The notes beneath the pieces are model-generated. The model was not told the DNA's origin. It worked only from the letters and a program-made list of their open reading frames with translations, and did not search any database. From contig CATPAO010000320.1 of NCBI GenBank assembly GCA_955652025.1, positions 1 through 8,059 of the forward strand: a stretch of 8,059 bases of DNA. Reading direction: 5' to 3'. Position 1 is the stretch's first letter, and the number at the start of each line of letters is the position of its first letter. The position numbers and the translations under genes are program-made. This document shows positions 1 to 5,835 of this stretch, in pieces. The stretch is from Casimicrobiaceae bacterium. GTDB lineage: Bacteria > Pseudomonadota > Gammaproteobacteria > Burkholderiales > Casimicrobiaceae.

Positions 1-36
1 GTTGACATATGGGCGGGCCAGGGGTTCCTTTCTGAC

Positions 37-128
37 GTCTAACGAGAGAGCACTGTATTAGTTGACCGGCCCCACGGCCGGGCCGAAGGCCCGCCGGTTG
101 GGGTCCCGCGTTGAATATCGGGTTAGGC
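37..128 (-). repeat. attC-like integron cassette recombination site
   Basis: Read on the minus strand, the site begins GCCTAAC (128-122) and ends GTTAGAC (43-37). These fit the attC R'' (RYYYAAC) and R' (GTTRRRY) consensus and are mutually complementary except at one base. Between them is an imperfect inverted repeat centred near position 90: GGGCC/GGCCC closes a short GAA loop, and CCCCA pairs with TGGGG further out, with single unpaired bases as in folded attC sites. The ~92-bp length is within the known range. It lies 67 bases beyond the stop codon of the minus-strand methyltransferase gene, in the orientation expected of a cassette (gene, then attC). No integrase gene is in the window, so this could be a stray cassette or part of an array that continues to the left. 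Similarity is judged by eye; no covariance search was possible. Confidence 0.6.
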
Positions 129-133
129 ACCGC

Positions 134-184
134 CTGGGACGATTCTTGGCAAACTTTGGGATGGTCGGGCTCATGGGGTCCCAG
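134..184. repeat. 7-bp inverted repeat downstream of methyltransferase gene
   Basis: CTGGGAC (134-140) and GTCCCAG (178-184) are perfect inverted copies separated by 37 bases, between the attC-like site and the methyltransferase stop codon. The loop is long and no T-run follows, so it is not a convincing intrinsic terminator. It is recorded as structure only. Nothing else is recognised between 129 and 195. Confidence 0.25.
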
Positions 185-195
185 AGCTGCGCGCC

Positions 196-1068
196 CTAAC
201 GCAGAGAGCTCAGGGGCTCGCCCCTTGCGGCGCGTCCCCTGGAAGCGCCTTGTTCGTCAGGAGAACTGTTAACAGCGCTTGCCTTGAAAAACGTATAGCA
301 AAAAACGCCGTCCGCTTCTGCAGTTCGGTACAAATCGGCTACGCCCTTGTCGAAGTCAACTTCGCTCATGAGCCCCGATTCGAGAACGGATTTCCTAATG
401 CCCTCGATCATTGCGGTAAAAGTTCTCTTTGTGAATCCTTCGACCAGACCGGGTTTGCTGGAGTCGACGTAGACCATGCGCGGCGAGACATGGATCTGGT
501 TAAATCCGACTTCCGTGAGCAAAGGGTAAAGAGCCCGTCCTATCAATGCATTCCCGCTTGCCCTTGCCTGCAACTCCACCTGGCAACGAACTGCCCTGCG
601 CGCGTATTCGCTGTCCGGGTAGAAGTAGGCGGAGCCATGATCGCCTTCGATCACGGTAACCGTTCCACCGGGCTTCAAGACGGAATGAAGTGCTCTCAGC
701 GCCTCTGCAGGCTGGGCCAGATGTTCAAGGACGAAGCACACGAAGACATGATCGAACGAACCAGGGGGAAATGGTAAACGGAAGATGTCCGCCTGCCGCA
801 GCGCCACATTGTTGATCCCGGCGGCCTGAACAGCTTTTCTGGCCGCGACGACCGATGCTTCGGACACGTCGATGGACGTAATCAGCGCCTTCGGACTATT
901 GGATGCCAGGGTGACTGTTTGCGCGCCGACTCCGCACCCGGCCTCCAAGACGCAGCTCCCTTCCGGGTAAGTCGTGTCGGAGTGCAATAGCTCCACGAGC
1001 GTGGATGCCTGATCCTGCAGCCGCCGATTTTCTCGTGGATCGTAACCATGCACGTAAGTGCCAGTCAT
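196..1068 (-). CDS. class I SAM-dependent methyltransferase (probable integron cassette gene)
   Basis: Predicted 290-residue cytosolic protein with a Rossmann-type methyltransferase domain. Motif I, VLEAGCGVGAQT, lies at about residues 40-51. The acidic end of strand 2 (TSIDVS) is near 65-70, the QADIF stretch near 92-96, and the post-motif LKPGGTVTVIEGDH near 131-144. These bind S-adenosylmethionine, but the methyl acceptor cannot be deduced. The frame is open upstream to 1140, but the ATG at 1068 is preferred. GGAGA (1077-1073) lies a few bases upstream of it, and the protein then starts MTGTYVHGYDP, which looks like a natural N-terminus, while the upstream TTG has no ribosome site. The gene stands alone with a very short leader, as cassette genes do. 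It appears less GC-rich than the 2.0-5.7 kb genes, consistent with foreign origin. The class is secure and the substrate is unknown. Confidence 0.88.
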   Translation of the reverse strand: MTGTYVHGYDPRENRRLQDQASTLVELLHSDTTYPEGSCVLEAGCGVGAQTVTLASNSPKALITSIDVSEASVVAARKAVQAAGINNVALRQADIFRLPFPPGSFDHVFVCFVLEHLAQPAEALRALHSVLKPGGTVTVIEGDHGSAYFYPDSEYARRAVRCQVELQARASGNALIGRALYPLLTEVGFNQIHVSPRMVYVDSSKPGLVEGFTKRTFTAMIEGIRKSVLESGLMSEVDFDKGVADLYRTAEADGVFCYTFFKASAVNSSPDEQGASRGRAARGEPLSSLR

Positions 1069-1140
1069 TGGGTCTCCGTAGAAGATGCCTAAACGAATAA
1101 TAGGGTCTTCCCCGTCCCGGAGACCGCATCGAGGTGCCAA

Positions 1141-1162
1141 GATTGAATTCGTTGGTTCAATC
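1141..1162. repeat. 7-bp stem-loop at the left edge of the IS remnant
   Basis: GATTGAA (1141-1147) and TTCAATC (1156-1162) form a perfect 7-bp stem around an 8-base loop. The structure ends 19 bases before the transposase start codon and begins at the edge of the methyltransferase upstream region. It may be part of the left end of the insertion sequence. No inverted copy was found at the right end, so it is not proposed as a terminal inverted repeat. Confidence 0.45.
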
Positions 1163-1181
1163 TAAACCAGGAGGGGAAGTC

Positions 1182-1581
1182 ATGAAAGAGATTACTACGG
1201 TCGACGTTGATCTCGCAAAGTCGGCGTTGATCTCGCAAAGTCGGTATTCACGCTGCACGGTGTGGATGCGGCGGGTTGCGCAGTGCTGCGCAAGACGTTC
1301 CGGCGGGAGAGGTTGATGGAGCTCATTGCTGGACTGCCGCCGTGCTTGATTGGCATGGAGGCCTGCAGTGGAGCGCATCAGTGGGGGCACCAGTTCGAGG
1401 CGTGTGGGCACCGCGTCGGTATCATGATGGCGCGCTTCGTTGCGCCCTACTGTCGCGTTGGGCGATGGCGTTGCAAGCGCGTCGCGGTTATCACCGGACC
1501 ATCATCGCCATCGCGGCCAAGAACGCTCGCCTCATCTGGGCCTTGTTAGCAAAGAATCGAGCCTTCGCACTGCCCGTGTAG
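1182..1581 (+). pseudogene. IS1111-group transposase, frameshifted and internally deleted
   Basis: AGGAGGGG (1169-1176) precedes ATG 1182, which opens MKEITTVDVDLAKS, the usual IS110/IS1111 N-terminus carrying the first acidic residue of the DEDD RuvC-like catalytic domain. A perfect 20-bp tandem duplication (1205-1224 and 1225-1244) then shifts the frame. If one copy is ignored, translation continues VFTLHGVDAAGCAVLRK and on through LPPCLIGMEACSGAHQW to RFVAPYC near 1453. The frame then changes again and reads straight into LSRWAMALQARRGYHRTII and AKNARLIWALLAKNRAF (1450-1578), the usual extreme C-terminus, with TAG at 1579-1581. About 200 residues are missing compared with the ~340-residue family, including the other catalytic acids and the serine-bearing Tnp20 domain. 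The family assignment is firm and the protein is certainly inactive. Confidence 0.85.
1205..1244 (+). repeat. Perfect 20-bp tandem duplication inside the transposase
   Basis: The 20-base unit beginning CGTTGATCTC and ending AAAGTCGG occurs twice back to back (1205-1224, 1225-1244) with no mismatch. Twenty is not a multiple of three, so the duplication alone breaks the transposase frame. The lack of divergence between copies suggests a recent replication-slippage event. Confidence 0.95.
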
Positions 1582-1841
1582 CTCACGACATCGCCCACCC
1601 ATTCAATCTGGAACCTCCTCGACTGCGAGCGCCATGAGAGAACGCTGAACAGGTCAAGACCGGCGGGCGGACACCCCGATCAACTTGCAGGCCCAGTGGT
1701 GGCCGAGTAACGAATTGGGACCGCACTCGCGGCTAGTTATGATGGCCCGAGCGCCAAAACGACGCTCGCATTTCGAGGCCGGTTAGAAATTTGCAGTCTG
1801 TCCTACCAGCGATCAGCAAAGGCACTTGCAGAGGGGAAGTC
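1582..1841 (+). ncRNA. Possible guide (bridge/seek) RNA region of the IS1111-group remnant
   Basis: These 260 bases after the transposase stop hold no credible gene. In IS1111-group elements the programmable guide RNA is encoded in this 3' position. A hairpin is visible, CGAGCG (1748-1753) pairing with CGCTCG (1763-1768) around CCAAAACGA, flanked by GGCC (1744-1747) and GGCC (1777-1780), which can extend pairing. A weaker CGAGT/ACTCG pair lies at 1704-1708 and 1725-1729. The position follows established IS1111 organisation. That this particular stretch makes an RNA is inference, and the loops that would pair with target and donor have not been identified. Confidence 0.35.
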
Positions 1842-1871
1842 CTTAGAGTCGAGTATCGACACGCGAGCCGC

Positions 1872-1877
1872 TATACT
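1872..1877 (+). promoter_or_regulatory. Candidate -10 hexamer upstream of the glycosyltransferase gene
   Basis: TATACT matches the sigma-70 -10 consensus at five of six positions and lies 19 bases before the first ATG of the downstream gene. The matching -35 region (1849-1854, TCGAGT) is poor. If it is used, transcription would start a few bases before AGGAG (1889-1893) and ATG 1897, which would favour the long form of the protein. Confidence 0.35.
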
Positions 1878-1896
1878 GCGCCCGGTCCAGGAGCCC

Positions 1897-3639
1897 ATGC
1901 GGCTCTCAGGAGCGCAAGATGCGGGGTTTGACATCTGCTATCCAGGGCCATTGCGGCCCAGCGCGCGCGTCAGCACGCGGATCGCGATTCTCGCATCGAC
2001 CGGCACTGTTCCGATGGCACGCGATCAACCGTCTAGCATCCTGCAAAAGCTCGGCGCATGGCCATTCGTCGTCGCACTCGGCGGCGTCCTGGTCGCGCAC
2101 CTGCGAGGAATCGACGGCGCTTTCCTGAGCGACGACTACGTCCATCTCGGCTGGATCTATGACGCATCCGAGCGCGGCGCGCTGTGGTTGTGGGCAATAT
2201 CGCGCCTCTACACACCACTCGACAGTGGCAATTTTGCGTACCGGCCGCTGGCCTTCGCAACGTACGTGCTCGACTGGCTGGTCTATGGCGCCCACGCGAC
2301 CGGCTGGCACGTCACCAACATGGCGCTTCATTGCGCCAATGCCGCGCTTGCTGGCATCCTGACAGCACGCTGGCTAAACGCGCAGGCCCCCCATCCATCG
2401 GCGGGCGGCTGGATCACCGCGTGCGTGCTCGCGGCGTTTCCGTTCACCGGTGAGGTGTCGTTCTGGCCGGTCGGCAGGTTTGATCTCCTCGCCTGCCTCT
2501 TCAGCCTGCTGTACTTGCTGACACTGCCCATCGGTGCTTCGCCGATGCCGTCGCCGTGGCGAAGGCTGCGGCTCGCGTGGCTCGCGTGTGCGTTGCTCTC
2601 GAAGGAGAGCGCGATGCCGCTGCCAGCGGTGGCAACGCTCCTTTGTTTTGCCGCAACCTCCCCCGGTGGTGCAATCGCGACCGAACGCTTCCCACAGCGG
2701 GTAAACGCGGCATTCCGCGAAACATGGCCCACCTGGCTCGCATTCGCCGTCTACCTCCTATGGCGTGCGGCGCTCTTCGGGTCGATGTCGACGGTATATC
2801 CGGATTCGTCGTTTCCCGCGAGCGTGGCCGAGTTCGCATGGCGTGTCGCGACGTTCCGGTACATCGTCAGTGAGACGCTCGGTCCCGGCTACGTCGCCTG
2901 GAGCGTCGCGGCGACTGCACTGATGCTCGCATCGCTTGCATCATGGTGGCGGGCACGGCGCGTGGTCTCGCCCGAATGCCACGCTCTCGCCATTGCGTTG
3001 CTGGGCGCGGCACTCATATACGTGGTGGCGCCCACAATCTCGTTTCGCATCGCCGGGACCAACGGCGAAGGCGCACGGAATCTCTATGTAGGCTGGATGT
3101 ATTCTGCGCTGGCAATTGGAGTGCTTCTCGCGTGGAAGGGTTCACAACAGCTTATCGGCATCGCTTTCGTAGCGGTCCTGCTGATCGGCCAATGGCGCAG
3201 CCTCGGTGAGTGGCAGGACGCAGGCCGGCGGATGAAGGAAATCGTGCGAAGCGTCGAGCACACTGCAGCAGGGATCGACAGCAATCAATATGCGCTCCTT
3301 TACCTGCCCGATCACTACGGGACCGCCCCATTCGCGCGCAACGCCCAGGGCGCCATCGTGATGCGGCCGACCCAGCACGAGGACTTTCTCGACCGGATGG
3401 CCGGAATGACGAGCTCGGGATTCAAGCCTGGGTCGGAGCACCTGCGCAACGATACCATCGCGAAGCTAAAGTCCGCGCCGCGCTTCGATCGCGCGGGCTT
3501 CCTCGGGCTCTACTGCTGGAATGTCGCGCGTCAGGTGTTCGTTCCTCTACCGGCCGGTGACGGGACGGACGATCCAGAGCGATGGCAGGCGGCGGCACGC
3601 GCGAACTTCGACGCCGCGGGTTGCATGCCTCCGTTCTGA
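1897..3639 (+). CDS. Polytopic GT-C type membrane glycosyltransferase (TMTC/PMT-like)
   Basis: Predicted 580-residue inner-membrane protein with about ten hydrophobic segments (roughly 54-70, 116-160, 172-182, 196-212, 226-250, 278-296, 334-350, 362-380, 398-431) and a soluble tail after ~435. Features of O-mannosyltransferase-like GT-C proteins are visible. An acidic pair in the first external loop (FLSDDYVHLGW, 77-86) matches the usual catalytic and metal site. YRPLAFATYVLDW precedes a helix ending HVTNMALHCANA. FPFTGEVSFWPVGRFDLLA corresponds to the family's 'HP..VE.V.W..GR.DLLA' signature, and LLSKESA (233-239) to its KE motif. No TPR repeats follow. These enzymes move sugar from a polyprenyl phosphate carrier to an acceptor outside the membrane; donor and acceptor here are unknown. 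ATG 1897 has AGGAG only three bases away. ATG 2014 (residue 40) lacks a ribosome site but gives a more natural N-terminus, so the start is uncertain. Confidence 0.8.
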   Translation: MRLSGAQDAGFDICYPGPLRPSARVSTRIAILASTGTVPMARDQPSSILQKLGAWPFVVALGGVLVAHLRGIDGAFLSDDYVHLGWIYDASERGALWLWAISRLYTPLDSGNFAYRPLAFATYVLDWLVYGAHATGWHVTNMALHCANAALAGILTARWLNAQAPHPSAGGWITACVLAAFPFTGEVSFWPVGRFDLLACLFSLLYLLTLPIGASPMPSPWRRLRLAWLACALLSKESAMPLPAVATLLCFAATSPGGAIATERFPQRVNAAFRETWPTWLAFAVYLLWRAALFGSMSTVYPDSSFPASVAEFAWRVATFRYIVSETLGPGYVAWSVAATALMLASLASWWRARRVVSPECHALAIALLGAALIYVVAPTISFRIAGTNGEGARNLYVGWMYSALAIGVLLAWKGSQQLIGIAFVAVLLIGQWRSLGEWQDAGRRMKEIVRSVEHTAAGIDSNQYALLYLPDHYGTAPFARNAQGAIVMRPTQHEDFLDRMAGMTSSGFKPGSEHLRNDTIAKLKSAPRFDRAGFLGLYCWNVARQVFVPLPAGDGTDDPERWQAAARANFDAAGCMPPF

Positions 3640-3666
3640 GCGATTAACGTCTGACGCAACGCACCC
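3640..3666. other. Convergent intergenic gap
   Basis: Only 27 bases separate the stop codons of the plus-strand glycosyltransferase and the minus-strand FAD oxidoreductase. I see no hairpin with a T-run that could act as a bidirectional terminator, so read-through or overlapping convergent transcripts are possible. Confidence 0.6.
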
Positions 3667-5262
3667 TCAAAAAGTCGCCGATCCGGACTTCGCTTCCTCG
3701 TGGTATTCCTGCTCGACGTTGACCGCCCAGATCGCGGCTTTGTGAAGCGATGGATCCAGGATGCACTCGACCGCAAGCTTTGCGCTGACCATCGAGTGGT
3801 CCTGGTTGTTGTAGCGATGCATCCCATTGCGCCCGACGGGATACAGGTTCGCGATTCCGTTGAGATAACGCTGCAGCGCTTCGAAGCGGTCGTAGGAGCC
3901 GAAATACGCGGGATACGCCTTTTCGACCTTGAGGACCTTCACGTCGAGCACGTCAACGGCATCCGCGAGATCGAGCCGCGCGAGTTCATGAATCGCAAGC
4001 GACGCTAGATCCTCTTCGGAGCGCCGCCACAGGTCGTCGCCTTCGCTGCAGAAATACTCGAGGCCGATCCAGATTTTCGCCTTGTCGGCGACCATCTCTG
4101 GGCTCCAATTGTTGAAAATCTGCAGCCGGCCAACCTTCACATCGCTCTCCTGGATGTAGATCCATGTGTCCGGAAACATGTTGTTGGCGAAGCCGCGGCG
4201 CACATGCGCGTTCGGCCGCAGCTTCGCGAGCAGCACACCGACAGTAATGAAATCACGGTAGGCGAGCCCCGTCGCGATGTCGAGTACGTCGGCGGGCGGC
4301 GACGGGCGAAGCGCCAGCGCGAAGTCCTTAATCGGCATGCTCGAAATCACCGCGTCGCAGGCAATCTCGTGGCGCTCGCCGGTGCTGGCGTTCTGACAGA
4401 CGGCGCCGACGATCCGGTCACCGGATTGGATAAGCTCCACGAGCTTCGTCGAAAGCAACACCGTGCCTCCGAGCGCCCCGACGCTTGCGGCAACGGTCTC
4501 CCACATTTGCCCCGGCCCGAATTTAGGGTAGAGGAACTTCTCGATCAGGCTGGTCTCGACATTCTTCTGTCCGACATCGCCGGAGATCCCCTTCGTCATT
4601 TTTCGGAGCGCGTGCGCGATCGCCCGCGTGATCGAAAGACCCTTGATCCGCTGCGCCCCCCATTCCGGGCTAATTTTCGCGCACTGCACGCCCCACACCT
4701 TCTCGGTGTAATCCTTGAAGAATGTGAGATACAGGTGCCGGCCGAACCGGTTGATGAGGAAGTCCTCAAGATTCTTCTCGGGACTGATCGGGAAGAGCGA
4801 CGCGCGGGCGTAGCTGAAGCCGGTCTTGACGATACGCGCCGGTCCCAGGCTTCGCAGCGTTCGCGCACTGAGGCTGATCGGGTAGTCGAAGAATTTGCGC
4901 AGGTGATAGATGCGCGACAGGCGCGGGCGCAGCAGCAGCGACTTCTCCGGTGCCCTCGCGGCTAGCGCGTCCGCCACATCGAGGCTCGCCGACGGATCGC
5001 GCATCGGGACGAACGTGGCCATCTCGGCCGGAATCGGCAGGATATCGCGCCACCAGTCCATGACCCAGTCGACCTTGGAAAAGAATCGGTGCCCGCCAAT
5101 ATCCATGCGGTTGCCGTGATGACGGACCGTGCGGGCGAGTCCGCCGACCTGATCGAGCGCCTCCACCACGACCAGCGTGAACTCGCCTGACCGGCGCAGG
5201 AGCTCGAGCGCGGCGGTCAAGCCCGCGGGCCCGGCACCGATGACGAGGACGGTCTTCCTCAC
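3667..5262 (-). CDS. NAD(P)/FAD-dependent oxidoreductase, UDP-galactopyranose mutase/amine oxidase-like
   Basis: Predicted 531-residue cytosolic flavoprotein. The N-terminal Rossmann dinucleotide fold shows GAGPAG at 9-14, an acidic residue at the end of strand 2 (VVVEA, E34) and the GG doublet at 40-41. DIGGHRFFSK (54-63) is characteristic of the UDP-galactopyranose-mutase-like branch. A C-terminal FAD-contact region, YPVGRNGMHRYNNQDHS, lies at about 474-490. Members of this family often sit in polysaccharide clusters and are thought to act on nucleotide- or lipid-linked sugars, but the reaction is unproven, and at 531 residues it is longer than true UGM (~370-390). The start is GTG at 5262, which overlaps the gtrA stop codon by four bases (GTGA), so the two genes are probably translationally coupled. 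The product class is firm; the substrate is not known. Confidence 0.88.
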   Translation of the reverse strand: MRKTVLVIGAGPAGLTAALELLRRSGEFTLVVVEALDQVGGLARTVRHHGNRMDIGGHRFFSKVDWVMDWWRDILPIPAEMATFVPMRDPSASLDVADALAARAPEKSLLLRPRLSRIYHLRKFFDYPISLSARTLRSLGPARIVKTGFSYARASLFPISPEKNLEDFLINRFGRHLYLTFFKDYTEKVWGVQCAKISPEWGAQRIKGLSITRAIAHALRKMTKGISGDVGQKNVETSLIEKFLYPKFGPGQMWETVAASVGALGGTVLLSTKLVELIQSGDRIVGAVCQNASTGERHEIACDAVISSMPIKDFALALRPSPPADVLDIATGLAYRDFITVGVLLAKLRPNAHVRRGFANNMFPDTWIYIQESDVKVGRLQIFNNWSPEMVADKAKIWIGLEYFCSEGDDLWRRSEEDLASLAIHELARLDLADAVDVLDVKVLKVEKAYPAYFGSYDRFEALQRYLNGIANLYPVGRNGMHRYNNQDHSMVSAKLAVECILDPSLHKAAIWAVNVEQEYHEEAKSGSATF

Positions 5263-5687
5263 GCGGGCGGTGCAGCGCGCGACTTTGGGTCCCGCGAGAA
5301 AAGGAGCGAGCGCCGCGCGATGTAAGTGAGGCCGAACGACACGAAGACCGCGACGGCCTTTGACATCGCTAGAGCGATCTGCAACTGCGTTCCGACGAGC
5401 ACGATGAGGTAGCTCGTGACGACCCCGATTAATCCAGTCAGCACGTATCCCGCCAATTCGCGCCCTTGCTGCCGCGCATAGCGGCGGTAGGTGAAGACGC
5501 GTAACGTGGCGAGCCGGTAGTGGAGGGCGAGCCCCACGAGGTACGCGATGGCGGCGGAGAGCGGCTTGTCAAGCGAGAACACACCCGCGAGGAGATACAG
5601 GATCAGCACGTCGACGCTCAGCGCCAGCAGGCTGACGATCACGTACGCCGAGAATTCGGCCAAGGAAGTTTTGTACATGCCGGTCAT
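5259..5687 (-). CDS. GtrA-family membrane protein (probable lipid-linked sugar flippase)
   Basis: Predicted 142-residue inner-membrane protein with four hydrophobic helices. As usual in GtrA it reads as two halves with similar ends: HYRLATLRVFTYR after helix 2 and TYIARRSLLFSRD after helix 4, each an aromatic or basic run following a helix. Family members help present undecaprenyl- or decaprenyl-linked sugars on the outer side of the membrane for transfer to O-antigen, teichoic acid or arabinan. The gene is first of a coupled pair with the FAD oxidoreductase. The start is not certain. The frame is open to TTG 5717, with ATG at 5687 and 5678; none has a Shine-Dalgarno sequence, and either ATG gives a family-typical N-terminus. 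No gtrB-type polyprenyl-phosphate glucosyltransferase is adjacent. Confidence 0.85.
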   Translation of the reverse strand: MTGMYKTSLAEFSAYVIVSLLALSVDVLILYLLAGVFSLDKPLSAAIAYLVGLALHYRLATLRVFTYRRYARQQGRELAGYVLTGLIGVVTSYLIVLVGTQLQIALAMSKAVAVFVSFGLTYIARRSLLFSRDPKSRAAPPA

Positions 5688-5718
5688 GCGTAGCGCCGCG
5701 ACGCGCACCCCGCTCAAC

Positions 5719-5835
5719 CGAGCGACGCGACGTTTTGACGACCTCTTCGGCGGTCGTGATGCCGGCGGCGATCTTCATCGCGCCGGACACGCGCGGCGGC
5801 TTCGTGCCGAATCGCCTTCCCGCGTAGAGGGCGCC
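5719..5835 (-). pseudogene. Possible C-terminal remnant of a GspE/PilB-type secretion ATPase
   Basis: On the minus strand 5778-5719 reads MKIAAGITTAEEVVKTSRR, which resembles the extreme C-terminus of type II secretion and type IV pilus ATPases (pattern 'K...G.TT.EEV.r.t'). Just upstream in another frame (5818-5794) is KAIRHEAAA, resembling the 'lr.air.eA...Gmr' segment that normally comes shortly before. The two pieces are out of frame, the segment between them is shortened, and everything N-terminal (Walker boxes, tetracysteine motif) is absent. The second frame also runs on past the normal C-terminus. I therefore read this as a decayed tail that once ended just upstream of gtrA on the same strand. 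The match is short and judged by eye, so chance similarity is possible. Confidence 0.35.

Larger units (their letters stand above)
1141..1841 (+). mobile_element. Degenerate IS110-family (IS1111-group) insertion sequence
   Basis: The element consists of a broken IS1111-like transposase (1182-1581) and a downstream non-coding tail. A long non-coding region 3' of the transposase, rather than 5', is typical of the IS1111 group. The limits are approximate. The left limit is set at the stem-loop starting at 1141. The right limit is set at GAGGGGAAGTC (1831-1841), which repeats in direct orientation the bases overlapping the transposase ribosome site (1171-1181). IS110 elements make no reliable target duplications and have only subterminal inverted repeats, so the ends cannot be fixed by eye. 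With about 600 bases of transposase missing, the copy cannot move on its own. Confidence 0.72.

Noticed and set aside
2..7. TTGACA at the left edge as a -35 box
   Set aside because: No -10 element at usable spacing and no plus-strand gene follows.
134..184. Intrinsic terminator for the methyltransferase gene
   Set aside because: The inverted repeat has a 37-base loop and no T-run, so it does not fit a rho-independent terminator.
250..777. Long plus-strand open frame opposite the methyltransferase
   Set aside because: It is the antisense of a clear methyltransferase with all motifs in order; the plus-strand translation shows no family features.
1069..1140. N-terminal extension of the methyltransferase to TTG 1140
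   Set aside because: No ribosome site at 1140, while ATG 1068 has GGAGA upstream and gives a natural N-terminus.
1928..1956. Perfect TTGACA at 1928-1933 as a promoter for a 2014 start
   Set aside because: At 16-18 bases downstream there is only GC-rich sequence around TTGCGG, with no acceptable -10 hexamer.
4204..4965. 253-codon plus-strand open frame inside the FAD oxidoreductase region
   Set aside because: Arg/Asp/Val-rich antisense translation of a well-supported flavoprotein gene, typical of high-GC shadow frames.
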